64,000 nucleotides of DNA from Citrus sinensis (lineage: Eukaryota > Streptophyta > Magnoliopsida > Sapindales > Rutaceae): assembly GCF_022201045.2 (NCBI RefSeq), contig NC_068558.1:41311501-41375500 (forward strand), written 5' to 3'. The position numbers and the translations under genes were made by a program. How positions within the stretch are numbered: the stretch's first letter is position 1; each line of letters starts with the position of its first letter. A model generated the notes under the pieces. That model was not told the DNA's origin and did no database searches. It was given only the letters and a program-made list of their open reading frames with translations. Below are positions 23,275 to 35,728 of this stretch, piece after piece.

Positions 23275-24327
23275 CTTATGATTTTACATGGCGATAAAAT
23301 TCTCTTATTGATGATCAAAGGTTGTTTTGTAATAACGTTGATGGACTCCCCAACTATTTGTTTAGATATTTATGTTTCTTTTGTGTGTGAGTGTGTGTGT
23401 TTTACTAAAACGTTCTTTTTTGCTATTCTGTAATCCCCCCCCCCCCCCCCCCCCCACAAAAAAAAGAGAAAGAAAGAAGGGCATTTTATGAACTTATTTT
23501 CTATGTTCATACCTAATTCAACCATATTCATTGCATTGATTATCATATACCTATAGCTTTTCAATTTTTACCATGTATAATCGTTCGTTAATTATCACAG
23601 TCAATGTGATTAAAATTATTGGGTGTCTCTCTCCGAAGAGATGATGCAATTATAATAAAATTTTACCATATGTGTTGCAATGTTATTCGATTAACTAATA
23701 TATATAGAAAGATGGTTTCAGCTTTCAAGATTCGAATATGATATATTTTTTATTATCAAACAGATTCCAACACTACGTACATGTGTCGAATGACACTATC
23801 AGTCTGACTCAAAAGTTTAAATAGAAGGTAAAAAGGATTAGCAATGGATACGACACTTGAATTTCTGACTTTATAGAGATGTCTTTTTTAGCAAAATGGG
23901 ATTGTCAAAAATTAAGTGTTTGTCATTAGCAACAGAGGGAATGGATCTTTTGGGGGGCAAAAAAAAAAAAGGAAGCATGCCTAACAACGCCACACAGATG
24001 CATTAAAGTTAGAGGAACAAATTTGTTTCAATGTCCCACAACACTTGAAAATTATTTCTCGGGGGCAGTTTAAACGTTACAAGTACACAAGTATGTAGCT
24101 AGGTTCAGTTTATTTGTCTAATAAGATAACCAGGCAGTCATTTTTGACACTTCTATTATTTTTTATTACTTTTGAGCTTTTACAGAGTGAGCAATTAATA
24201 TTTTTGTTGTAATTGTAATTATTTCATAATTACTATCACTTTTAACAATTGAATCTAGCACAAGAAACAAAATATAGAGTCGGTTTGGACAATATTTTTC
24301 ACCCTTAATTTCCACCAAGAGTAGGTC
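23275..24327. other. Noncoding spacer with 21-base C tract
   Basis: A run of 21 C residues lies at 23435-23455, followed by an A-rich stretch. I see no gene. Confidence 0.5.
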
Positions 24328-24958
24328 ACTCAATCTACATTTGAAAATACTCTGGATTTAAACTTTTTGGAGAGTAAATTTCGGGAGAATTTTCATAGTA
24401 GGATTTCTCTTTTAATCAATATTTCAATTTGACAAAACATCAATACTTTTATCTTTCCAATTACTCGTACTCAGGTAACGTGTAAGGTATACTTATAGTT
24501 AGTAAAGCTACGCCCAAGTTAGAGAAATCTTTTTGATTAAAAAATATGAGTTAAAGAAGTCTTTTACCCGTACAGCTAGACTTAATAAAATGGCAATAAC
24601 AATTTTAAATTGATCATCAAGTGCAGCAAAATTTTTCTACTCAAATCTACATTGGCAAAATACTTTAAATATAAAATTTTCAAAGAGTAAATTTTGGGAG
24701 AATTTTCATAGTAGGATTTCTCTTTCGATCAATATTTTAATTTGACCGAACATCAATACTTTTATCTTTCCAGTTACTCGAACTCAGGTAACATGTAAGG
24801 TATACTTATAGAGTTATAGTTAGTAAAGCTACGCCCAAGATAGAGAAATTTTTTTGATAAATATTAAACAACATGAGTTAGAGAAGTCTTTTACCTGTAC
24901 AACTAGACTTAATAAAATGGCAATAACAATTTTAAATTGATCATCAAGTGCAGCAAAA
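24328..24958. repeat. Direct repeat of ~311 bp, two copies
   Basis: Copy one starts near 24328 and copy two near 24639. Both contain GGAGAATTTTCATAGTAGGA, ACATCAATACTTTTATCTTT, GTAAAGCTACGCCCAAG and end AAATTGATCATCAAGTGCAG. Copies differ by scattered substitutions and small insertions (for example ATAGAGTTATAG in copy two). No coding sequence is seen. Confidence 0.85.
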
Positions 24959-25321
24959 GGTCTATCTGATCTAGATTAACCAATAATGAGTCAAAAAGTC
25001 AACCGATATCTGAAGGTTGTTTCAATCAAGCTGATTTCATAAATGTATATTATGCATGCGGCATATTTATTACAGTTTGTACTGTACTTTCATATGTAGT
25101 TCTATTGTGTTCAGTAGAACTTGGCGCTTGTGTTATTTGTGCAATACTCATCATGCACGCAGTTGCACTCGGAGGTGATAGAGATTCCAATTGAGTTCAT
25201 TTAACCTTACGAATTGGGTATCAAAAATATGCCCAAATCAATACTTTCGATATCAACAAATCTGGGCCTTGTTAAAAAAAATCTGGGCCTCTATATCTCC
25301 GGCCAAAACCCAGCTGCCCGA

Positions 25322-25331
25322 CCCACGTGGG
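25322..25331. promoter_or_regulatory. Palindromic G-box upstream of the first quinone oxidoreductase gene
   Basis: A perfect CCCACGTGGG palindrome with a CACGTG core (25324-25329) lies about 230 bp before the start codon at 25557. G-boxes are bound by plant bZIP and bHLH factors. A role here is inferred from position only. Confidence 0.5.
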
Positions 25332-25556
25332 CAAAATTAGTCTTCCGAAAAACAGGCCTGGGCTCATTTGTCATGCAAGTTGCAGCAGTGCGTACGTTGA
25401 CGCGAAAGCTGTTTTTGTGTTTTATATTAGCCGTTGACAAAAAACACAGCATTCCAATCAAATTTCCTCCTCCACAAGTCAAAATTAATAACACTCTGCA
25501 TTGAGCTAACAGATCTTCGAGTGTCCCTGAAACGGCGTCGTTTTGGAGCTGTGAAA

Positions 25557-28309
25557 ATGGCAGGGAAGGCTGTTATGCACGCGGTTCAGTATGATAGTTA
25601 TGGTGGAGGAGTTGCTGGTTTGAAGGTTGTTTATTTGTAGTTTTTAATCAGTTTAACTGGTACTGATTATTGTATATTCTTGATTATTTATGCATGTTTG
25701 GCAAAATTTTGTGGTCGTTGAATTCTGAATTTTGATAGCCTTTTGTATATTTAATAATAGTAGCATTGAGAATAAAGAGAACATGGGACGAGCTTCATCT
25801 TTTCAAGTTGAAGATACAGTTTCAAAATTGGGTTGCAATATTACTACTTTATTACGTATGTGTGTGTGTGTGTGTGTATAGCGTTAAGGCACTTAGTGAA
25901 ATCAACTAGTCTGGAGTTTTTCTAACTGATAATAACAAATAACATATGGTTGTTGCAGCATGTTGAAGTACCGGTTCCCACCCCAAATAAAGATGAGGTT
26001 TTGCTTAAAGTGGAAGCAGCTAGTATAAATCCTATTGATTGGAAACTTCAGAAGGGCATGCTGCGCCCTTTTTTACCTCGCAAGTTTCCTTTCATACCCG
26101 GTAAATTTGTTTTGCTGCTGCTGTTTCCTTAAACTTGATCGTGTATTTTTGCATGTGATGGAACAAGTGATTTGTTTTTCATCATACCATAGGTTTCCAA
26201 CTTTCTTCAGTGTCTATTTGTTAATTGGCTCAAGATGTTGGGTGATGTGTTTGTAAAACCTTATGAAAGTGCAGCATTGTGCTCAATAAAAAGGATCTTC
26301 GATAAGTCACTGGATGGATGTGTAGCATTGAGCTCCAATCATCCTCCCAGAGAATTACCCATTGTGCTGTCCTACTCCTGTGATGATTTTTGGAAGTTCT
26401 TTTTGCTATGGATGTGTTGTTTTCAGCTTCTGTTAGTCTTGTGCTAATGGGATTGGTTCAGACAAACTGTGGGTCATTTAATAGATATCAACCTTCAAAC
26501 AAGTTGTATTAGTTATTATGACATTAAAAGTCAACAGAGTATCAGTCAAGATTAAGAACCTGAAAAGAAAACAGTTCATGGATGATATTGATTGATTTGA
26601 GTACTTCAATCTCTGGCACGAACTTGGATAGATATTCCTTGATTGAAAGATGGGCTTTTGTGTTTGTTCTCTGTGAATTTATTCTGGTTTATGTCGTACT
26701 TGTTTATCTTATGCTTATATGTAAAATTCATGAGAACCATTCCGCTTCTGTTATTTATTCTTGCTGACAAAGCTTTTTTTTGGAACAGCGTCTGATGTAG
26801 CAGGAGAGGTCATAGGGCTAGGATCAGAAGTTAAAAATTTCATAGTGGGCGACAAAGTTGTAGCTGTGCTTGTAAGTGCTAATTTTTATATATATTTTCT
26901 TATCATTTTATCTTTAATTTATTCTGAATAAATTTCTAGTCTTCTTTCACTACTAGGAAGACTGAAATTAAGTTCATGGAGAAATTTGGGTGACCGGTTA
27001 TTGTGATGATAGGCAACAAAATATCATTTCTTCGAGTTAAGAGAAACCCCATTTTGGTTAATATGGTTGTGGTTGCAACTATGATAATTAGTAATATGTC
27101 GAAAACACATTTCTCCTTTTTACACGGTTCGGGTTCTTGACCATACTAGCAACTCTGCTTTCCCTTTGAAAATTTCTTTTTGTTACTGCAATCTGGTGAT
27201 GGAGTGAATTGAATGAATTTTTGGTACTCTCTTTGTTTTGTGCTTGGGTCAGTCAATGAAAATAATTACGTGGCATTACAAAGATTTTAGTGTTGTCAGA
27301 TCAGATTCAAAAAGAAAAGTAAAGTCGTAAACTGCATTCTGTTGCTTTTGTTGGATCAGGTTATAGGCATGTATAAAGCGACCACCACTATAAATCTTTA
27401 TTTCCAAGTTTTATTTACTTTTTGGTACATGTAGTTGGATATCTGAGAGCCTTCTGTCCTCATTCAAAGTTCAAACATCTTTGGCATGTGAAGGGTTCAA
27501 TCTTTTCATCTACTTGAGTGAAGAGGAGATGCTACTCCATCAGGGTCCAGTCTAATTTTGTATAAGCTGATTTCATCTGTTCATTTTGTTTCAGTTTTAA
27601 ATTTGTTCCCTGATGACAGAGTGGAGGCGGACTAGCTGAGTTTGCTGTGGCCAAGGAGAGCTTGACAGTTGCTAGGCCGCAAGAAGTTTCTGCAGCTGAA
27701 GGTGCTGGCATACCTTGTGCCGGTCTCACTGCTCACCAGGCCCTCACTCAATCCCTAGGTGTCAAGCTAGATGGAAGTGGCCAGCAGAAAAACATTCTGA
27801 TCACTGCTGCCTCAGGGGCTGTGGGTCTCTATGCTGTTCAGTTGGCAAAGCTTGGAAACACACACGTGACTGCTACTTGTGGGGCTCGCAACATTGAACT
27901 TGTCAGGAGTTTAGGGGCTGATGAGGTTCTTGATTACAAGACCCCTGATGGGGCAGCTCTAAAGAGTCCATCTGGTCGGAAATATGATGCTGTGATAAAC
28001 TGTGTAACAGGTATTCCCTGGTCTACTTTTGAGCCAAATCTGGGCACAACTGGGAAGGTGATAGATCTCAATCCTAGCCCCAGTGTCCTGCTGACTTTTG
28101 CTTGGAAGAAACTTACCTTCTCCAAAAAGCAGCTGGTACCATTCTCCGTGAGTCCTAAAGGTGAGAACCTAGATTTTCTTGTCAAGTTGGTGAAGGAAGG
28201 AAAGCTTAAAACAGTAATTGATTCGAAGCATTCCCTCAGAAAGGCTGAAGATGCTTGGGCTAAGAGTATCAGTGGCCGTGCTACTGGGAAGATCATTGTA
28301 GAGCCATAA
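25557..28309 (+). CDS. Quinone oxidoreductase-like protein, tandem copy 1 (CEQORH-like)
   Basis: Exons 25557-25625, 25959-26100, 26789-26871 and 27620-28309 join in frame to 327 residues, all with GT-AG introns. The protein is a zinc-free medium-chain dehydrogenase/reductase: an N-terminal GroES-like fold (HVEVPVPTPNKDEVLLKVEA, then ASDVAGEVIGLGSEV) and a Rossmann NADPH-binding domain (NILITAASGAVGLYAVQLAK, residues about 155-174; GADEVLDYKTPDG). It closely resembles the Arabidopsis chloroplast-envelope quinone oxidoreductase homologue, whose family reduces quinones or alkenals with NADPH; it has no cleavable transit peptide. Two differences from copies 2 and 3: three codons are missing at the end of exon 3 (VAVL directly before SGGG), and the nucleotide loop reads SGAVG where the others read SGGVG. 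Both changes keep the frame, so the gene looks intact but divergent. Confidence 0.9.
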
Positions 28310-28894
28310 GTTCATATGATTTGATTGTTATTGCTGTAATCGAATGTATGTCTTTATAGCATAGTAATTTAGGACAAAGGCTCGGCTCTGATGTTGTGGT
28401 GTTTCATTTTGCAATTGTCTTTCAACCGGATACTGTAATATATATCCATTGTCCTGAACAAATGATACATGGGCTTGTTGGTAAGGTACAGGAGTGAATC
28501 AAAACTATATACGTAACAAGTGAGCTTTGAAATGAAGCTTTCTAGGTTATTACCAAAGTTCCTTTATCTAAAGAATTGTCATCACGAATCAGGAGGTAGT
28601 CAACTCGAAAGATTTCAATAAAGGTGGCGCCAGAAGCTACCGAAGGGAAAATGATGTTCAAACCTGGAGCGTTTACGTTTAAATTTCCCACGCCACGCTT
28701 TTCTTTTTAAGCCACAAAAAAATTCCCATTTTAAGCTACCTGTAACGGCTACGATGCCCTTGCACGCAACCACACCAGGGACAGTCCTGTACTTAACACT
28801 GTTAATCATAATTGGTATGTAGAGTCCCTTTGATTCTCTCTGTTAGCGCGCACTCGAAATCCCGGACACGGCGTCGTTTGTGAGCTATTAAAAA
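28310..28894 (+). promoter_or_regulatory. Intergenic region and promoter of QOR copy 2
   Basis: The last 230 bp resemble the region before copy 3: both have CCACGC...CACGC followed by TTTAAGCC, then a CACTCGAAATCCC block and an ACGGCGTCGT-type motif just upstream of the start codon. This shows that the duplication carried promoter and leader sequence with it. Confidence 0.6.
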
Positions 28895-31241
28895 ATGGCA
28901 GGGAAAGCTGTTATGCGTGCCATTCAGTATAATAGTTATGCTGGAGGTGCCGCTGGTTTGAAGGTTTATTTATTTTATTTTCTTTTCTTTTACATTTGAT
29001 TACGTAAACGAATTAATAAGATAGTGGAGACCCTTTTTACTTATTCACTTCGATTTTTTTTTCCTTTTAAATTTATCGTTTAAGTGGCACCAATTGTTAT
29101 TTTGCTAGTATTGAATTTGTTCTTGGTTTGAGGGCAACAGTTTGAGCCGTGAGGGCTCTTTTACATATAAATCTATTTTGCATAAGAGGTGGAAAAGAGC
29201 TGGATGTTTCTTCCCAATTTTGAGCGGGAGTGGTAGTTTTTTTAGTTATGTTCGATAGACCTCTGGTTATATTATTACAAATGTATGTATTTAGAAAATA
29301 TTCTCCGTTATTTTAGCATTTGATCTTACTTTCTTTGTCTTTATCATGGTTTTATAATGAATGGTATCCTTTTTATTTTAATCCCAGCTTGTTTGGAAAA
29401 AATCTCTTTTTCTTTAACTTTTGATTTCTGATAATCTTGTCCATGTTTAACAATAGTGAAAGTATCGATGTAGGGAGTGAGTGTGATAGTATCTCTATAG
29501 AAGTTTCTCCAGTTTTTCACCTGCTTTCCAGTAACAAATGTAGGATATCACCTTGTCTGAAGTTTGATCTAATTGCAGCATGTTCACGTGCCGGTTCCCA
29601 CTCCAAGAAAGGATGAGGTTTTGCTTAAGGTTGAAGCAAGCAGTCTAAATGCGTTTGATTGCAGAATCAAGAAGGGAGTAGCGCGCCCTATTTTGCCTCG
29701 CAAATTTCCTTACATACCTGGTAAATTTGGTTTGGTGCTGAATTTTGTGGACTGGAATCTTTTAATAACTGATGTCCTTCTCGAATGTATCTTGATATGT
29801 GTGGTTCTTACATGCGTTGGCCATTTTTCAGTTTCCCCTCCCGTAAGGTGACTACTAAAGATCCTTTCATCTTTGCTTAAATATGATGATGTATTTTGCA
29901 TACGATGATGTAGTTTGCATACAATGAAACAAGTTATTTTTTTCATCATACTGAATTTTTTTAACTTCAGTGTAAACCTTATTGTTCATTCGAGGAAATT
30001 GCAACATTGAGCTGCACTTATCTTCCTGAAGCACTATCCATTGCGGTGTCCTACTCCTATTACTATTTTTGGAAGTTCTTGTTATGGATGTCCTACCATT
30101 ACATTGTTGTGTTCTAACAGAAAGTGTTTTGTTATAATAGCAACTGATGTAGCAGGAGAGATCATAGAGGTTGGATCCGAAGTTAAAAATTTCAAAGCTG
30201 GTGACAATGTCGTAGCTATACTTAACCACTTTGTAAGTGCTCATTGATTCTCTTTTGGATCTTTCGTTTATTCTAAACAAAATTCTAGTTAAACATTAGC
30301 TCTAAAACTTGTAAACCCTTTCAATTAATATTGTTACAATTTGCAACTACCAATAATTAGTCATTTGTGGAAAATGCATGTCTTTTTTTCACAATGTCAA
30401 GATTCTTTACCATGCTAACAACTGTATTTTCTCTCTGAACCAAGATTAGCTGTTGGAGTAAATTGGATGGTTTATTTTATTGGTTTGCTCTGTGTTTCAA
30501 ATGGTGCTCCGGCAGTCATGAAAAGTTTTAATTTGCTCTGCCTAATGACAGAGTGGAGGTGGACTAGCTGAGTTTGCCGTGGCGAAGGAGAGCTTGACAG
30601 CTTCAAGGCCGCTGGAAGTTTCAGCAGCTGAAGGTGCTGGCTTGCCTCTTGCGGGTCTCACTGCTCTCGAGGCACTTACTCAATCTGCTGGTGTCAATCT
30701 TGATGGAAGTGGCCAGCAAAAAAACATTTTGATCACTGCTGCCTCAGGGGGTGTGGGTCACTATGCCGTTCAGTTAGCAAAACTTGGAAACTCACACGTG
30801 ACAGCCACTTGCGGGGCTCGCAACATTGAATTTGTCAAGAGTTTAGGGGCTGATGAGGTTCTCGATTACAAGACCCCTGATGGGGCAGCTCTTAAGAGCC
30901 CTTCAGGTCGAAAATATGATGCAGTGATCCACTGTGCAAGAGGGATTCCCTGGTCTACTTTTGAGCCTAATCTAGCGGAAAATGGGAAGGTGATAGATCT
31001 CACTCCCACCCCTAGTGCGATGCTGACTTTTGCTTGGCAGAAACTTACCTTCTCCAAAAAGCAGCTGGTACCACTTCTGGTGATTCCAAAGGGTGAGAAC
31101 CTAGTTTTTCTAGTTAAGTTGCTGAAAGAAGGGAAGATTAAGACATTAATCGACTCAAAGCATCTCCTGAGCAAGGCTGAAGATGCTTGGGCTAAGGGTG
31201 CCGATGGCCATGCTACTGGAAAGATCATATTGGAGCCATAA
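28895..31241 (+). CDS. Quinone oxidoreductase-like protein, tandem copy 2 (CEQORH-like)
   Basis: Exons 28895-28963, 29579-29720, 30141-30232 and 30552-31241 give 330 residues with frame kept. Exon sizes match copy 3 exactly. The family features are present: MAGKAVMRAIQYNSY start, PVPTPRKDEVLLKVEAS, ATDVAGEIIEVGSEVKNFKAGD, and the NADPH loop TAASGGVGHYAVQLAK (about residues 163-178). The segment LNAFDCRIKKGVARPIL differs from copies 1 and 3 (LNPxDWKxQKG), replacing the usual Pro and Trp. This may alter the substrate or partner surface. No stop or frameshift is seen, and no transit peptide. Assignment to the zinc-free quinone/alkenal reductase family is secure; the actual substrate is not. Confidence 0.9.
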
Positions 31242-33307
31242 GAATATGACTTGGTTGTTGTTGTTGTTGTTGTAAGTTCGTGTATGTCATTAAAATATTT
31301 GTATGCAGGACACAGGTTATGACGATGTGGTGTTTCATTTTGCTAAATTTTCAACTAGTATACTGTAATTTATATCATTTGTAATTACATCTTTTATAGT
31401 ACCCGGGTCGAATGAACTGCATTTGTATGCTGAGAGAGGTTCTTAAAAGTTTTAACGGATCATTGAAATGACCCGACGTCTGTTTACTCAACTCAAGGAC
31501 GAGAAGCCGTCTGTATGTTTTAGAGACAAACGACTAGCATGCATCTTTTACTCCACAGTCTATATGAATGTTTAAAAAGACAATGCATCTGTCTCTTCTT
31601 AATACGCAAACGGGCAGCCTACCACTCTTCGACCGGCGTAAAACCCTCATTTGATACGTTCCTTCAATCTTAAGGAATAGTTCGAACAAAAATGTCTTCT
31701 TGAATTAATCATGTATGATCCATGCATTCAAAGGCAATCAAATAGAACAAATAGTAGAAGCCACAAAGAGCCTGCCTTGGTCTTGGATACTTTTTGGAGC
31801 TTATCATAGAAGCCCATGTAGGTTTCATACTCACTCCGAAGAAACTAACTGGCTTCCTACTTCTTAGGAAGATCAAGGATGATCTCTCCCACGAGATGCC
31901 TCACTAGCACGATACCTAACATTAAATTGATAATTTATTTTTAATGTTATTTTCTAAATATTGTTGTGCAGGTGATTTATTTTTAGAATTAAACTATGTT
32001 GCAACGGCAACCTACCACAGCCCTTTCGTCTTGTTGCGTTTTAATAATATAGCAGTTCCTGATATTTTATAAAATTAAATAAAGGAACAAAAGTTTAATT
32101 TTCGTACATATAAGTCCTTTTTGAGATAAAATGACATTTTAAAAGGAAACTTTTAGCTGTTTTTAGCACTTGATTCTTAAGTGATGATAGCCAAGAGGAA
32201 TGCAAAGCAGTAGAGGAGACAACAATGAGCCATCAAACACTTAATTAATTACTATAAGAAGTATAGCATTTAACGACGTTAATTTACACTGGTTACAATG
32301 AGCTCAAGACAATGAGAATGTTTTACAATGATTTACTACCCTGGAAAAAAAAAAAAAAGGAAAAACCCACCTACAATTAAAAGAATGCGTAGAAACTAAT
32401 AAATTTATTATTTAATCTCCTTTAATCAATAATAAAATATTATTACAAGGATTCACATGCCCGAAATTTTAAAACATAAAAAAAAAACACAGGTAATTAT
32501 TAGGAAACATAAAACTCATAAGCTTTTGAATTATTATTTTTAAATTTAAACTAGCTTCTTTTTCTATATTTTTATTGTAGTCTTTTTATATAAATTTATT
32601 TGGCTACATTTAAAATTTCAAGATGGCTCTTTTAAATTTTAAGGACAACATTGGCATTTTATATATGAACTAACAAATTGTGTGTATGGATAAACTAAAA
32701 TGTCAGCTAATGCTGGAAAGAGAAATGTGATAGTAAAATAATAAAGTGTTATAACCTTCTTCTTTTTTAATTTCCACACTTATTTATTTCACAAAGTCCT
32801 TTAATAACTTATATTTTCAATACATATTCAATTTATTTATTTTATATTAAATCTATATTACATAATAAAAAATTATTTATCTAAGATTACATTGTTGCTC
32901 TTACATTATTACTATTTTTTTTGGGCAAACTAAGTCAATGGATGAAATTTCAAAAACAATGTGATTTGTGTATAAATATTTTAAAACTTTGGTATTTATG
33001 ATTCTACAATAAAGAATAGGGACTCTAATGTTAAAAATCAATTGAACAATCTCTAGCCGAACAACTTTACAGAAAAGGATAAAGTTGTGGTACCTTGAAC
33101 CAGTTCAACAAGGGCAATGTTATTTTATAAATATTCGTTGGGCAGGTGATGTGTGTGGGTTGAATTGGTAATATATTATAAAAACAAAATATATGCAATT
33201 TTTTATAGTAAAATTTGGAGAAACCAATGGTAAAAATTACCCCTAAAAAATTAAGGCAATTATCCACGATCATTTTTTTTGTACTTTTTTAAAACTACAT
33301 AATTTTA

Positions 33308-33560
33308 AATTTTTTTTGCTAAACTCCACTCGAAATTATATTATTTTATATCTGTCCATTTCCGTCTTCAAACTGTTAAGAGAACTAACGGAATATTATA
33401 TAAATAATTTTTTTATCCTAAATGAAAAAGAACAATTATCAATCGACCACATTTTTTCACAAAAAATACACAATTCTTAATTTTTTTTTTACTGAACTCC
33501 ACTTAAAGTTATATTATTTTGCACATGTCCACTTATGTCTTCAAACAATGTCGCTGTGAA
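33308..33560. repeat. Diverged direct repeat, period ~173 bp
   Basis: A block with ACTCCACT, AATTATATTATTTT, TGTCCA-TT and GTCTTCAAAC begins near 33320 and recurs near 33493. Similarity fades outside these blocks. Confidence 0.5.
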
Positions 33561-34883
33561 ATGATAATTTTACTCTTATGATGTCAGTAAAGTTCGAACA
33601 GTGTTATAACGGGAGTGGACTAGTGAAAAAAATGTTAATTTCAGGTGAAGCGCTGCAAACAAAATAATAATCTGTTTATTTTTTAAAAAGCTAAAAAAAA
33701 GTGATCGGTTAATAATTATTCAAAAATTAAAATCCACCAAATACTTATTACTTCAATAGGCGTTTAATGAGTTAAATATTATAGCACTCATGTGAGAAGT
33801 GAAAACTAAATGCCGACAAAAATACACCCCAAAAATTGACATTATTTTAGGTGAGTATATTCTATTTTTTTTAAACACATCTAAAGTGATGTCTTTTATT
33901 TTATTTTATTTTATTTTTTGGGACAGGGTTTAGTTCTCCAATCATTTTTAAGTTCAGTGTATAGCAGTATGAATGTATTTGGTCTAATTTTTCTAAATAT
34001 GATCTTGAAGACAAAAAGAAGTAAAAGACATTCAATATGAATATTTTAAAGAAGCATTATTAGAATAATTTTCATTAACTAAATATTAAGTAATTTTTAA
34101 TTATTTTTATTATTTAATTAATTACATATTTTTAATTTTAAGAATAAATTAGGTGATCTTATTAATTTTATTTGTTTAAAGAAAAATAATCAACTATTCA
34201 TATTTGATTTAATATACAAAAACATAAATATTATAATGTTTAACAAAAAATGAAAAGATTATTGTGAGGGAAATTGATTTTTTAGATGATGATGATGGTG
34301 GTTATTATTATTGTGGTTGTTGTTGATGATGATGTTCTTCTTATTATTATTGTTTTGAGAGACGGTGGAACAAAATTGTTTATTTTGGAGCTTAACATTG
34401 GAAAACAATGAAAATAATTTGCTTCCTTTGTTAAAAGTGTATGAATTTAATATTAAATTTTTTTTAAAAATAATTTATTAAATGCGAATTTAATCGGGTT
34501 GGCACAAACCTAGGCCCTTCGAAAGTCCTTTCAAATTTGGACGGGCAGGCTTGGGTTTTTTAATAAACTAAAAAAATTTAAATTAAAAATAATTATTTGA
34601 TACATAATAGAATAATAGTTCAATACACAAAATATTAGTAATACAACATAATAAATCACAAATATTAATATAAGAAAGTCATATTAATTTAGTATTTTGA
34701 GTTTTTTATTTATTTAAATTTAATTCATTTTTTATTGATAAATTAAAGGTTCTTATCCAAACCCAATCTATGCGAACTCTACAATTTTTTGGCTCACATC
34801 CACGGGTCTGGGGTTTCCCAAATTTAAAAAATAAAAGAAAAATGATTTGAAAATAAGACCAAACAATGGTGCCTTGGCTTAGG

Positions 34884-35270
34884 TAGCATTTGTTTTTTTT
34901 TTTTAATCCAAAACCTGAATGAGTCTAAATTTTTTTAAAGTTTAAATAGATTTTAGTATGATTATCTGAATGACGCATTTATTTATTTTTTTAACATCTA
35001 AATATAAATGACATCTTATTTATTTTTATTTAAAAATATCTTAAACATTATTATTTGACATTTATATTTTTATAAATTAAAACAAAAGAAGAGATTGAAT
35101 TTTATAATTTAGAAAATAATTATATTTTATAGCAGTTTTCTAAAATAAAATATTCATTTATCATTCAGACTTTTCTTCATTCAGATTAAAATTATAAAAA
35201 AATATTTTTTTATTTAAATATAAATGCCTAAAAATTTAACATAATTTTAAAAAATAAACAATCAAACCTT
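34884..35270 (+). mobile_element. Dispersed AT-rich repeat, copy A (MITE-like)
   Basis: It starts TAGCATTTGTTTTT and ends near AAACAATCAAACC. The same series of blocks (GAGTCT, TTAAATATAAATG-like, GACATTTATATT, TTATAAATTAAAA, TTCAGAT, AAATTATAAAAA-like) occurs in the same order at 52837-53252. Two copies 18 kb apart in similar AT-rich form, without coding sequence, suggest a short non-autonomous transposon family. Confidence 0.5.
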
Positions 35271-35728
35271 TGGCTTGCATTACAAGTAGTCGACATGACT
35301 AGGCTTCGCAAGCCCAAAGAAAAGTTGATATAACGGAGAGAATTAAAATTTTTATTATTTTATTTCTAGAAGTATTTTTATTAGTCGCTTAAAATCCATT
35401 TGAGAAAAACGAAAATTAAGGAAATGAAAAAGGCGTTTAATTTGTGGATGCCCGCAATTGTCGTTTCCTTGCGAAAGAAGCGGCCACGCGTCACGCTTTC
35501 CGTTCACGTCTTTAAGTTTTAAGCCTTAAAGATGCCGCCACTATGAGCCACGCGCGCGTGACATTCCGGGCATTTACCACCCACTACTAGTAAGCGGCCA
35601 CCCAAAGGGAAGCGAGTACACTGTCACTGCGTTACATACATATTATAATCGTATGCAGAGTGGTCTCTTTGATTCTATCGATAGCACACTCGAAATCCCA
35701 GAAACGGCATCGTGTATTAGCTGTGAAA

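Larger units (their letters stand above)
31242..35728. other. Long AT-rich intergenic region between QOR copies 2 and 3
   Basis: No gene can be supported over about 4.4 kb. It contains a TTG run (31255-31274), a partial direct repeat near 33320, trinucleotide runs of GAT, GGT and TTA type near 34285-34350 and a dispersed repeat at 34884-35270. The last 240 bp (35460-35728) are GC-richer with CCACGCGTCACG and CACGCGCGCGTG and form the probable promoter of copy 3. Confidence 0.5.

Noticed and set aside
27934..28296. 120-codon minus-strand frames opposite exon 4 of each QOR copy (also 30866-31228 and 39870-40232)
   Set aside because: They are conserved only because the sense strand is conserved; composition and lack of motifs fit antisense shadows.
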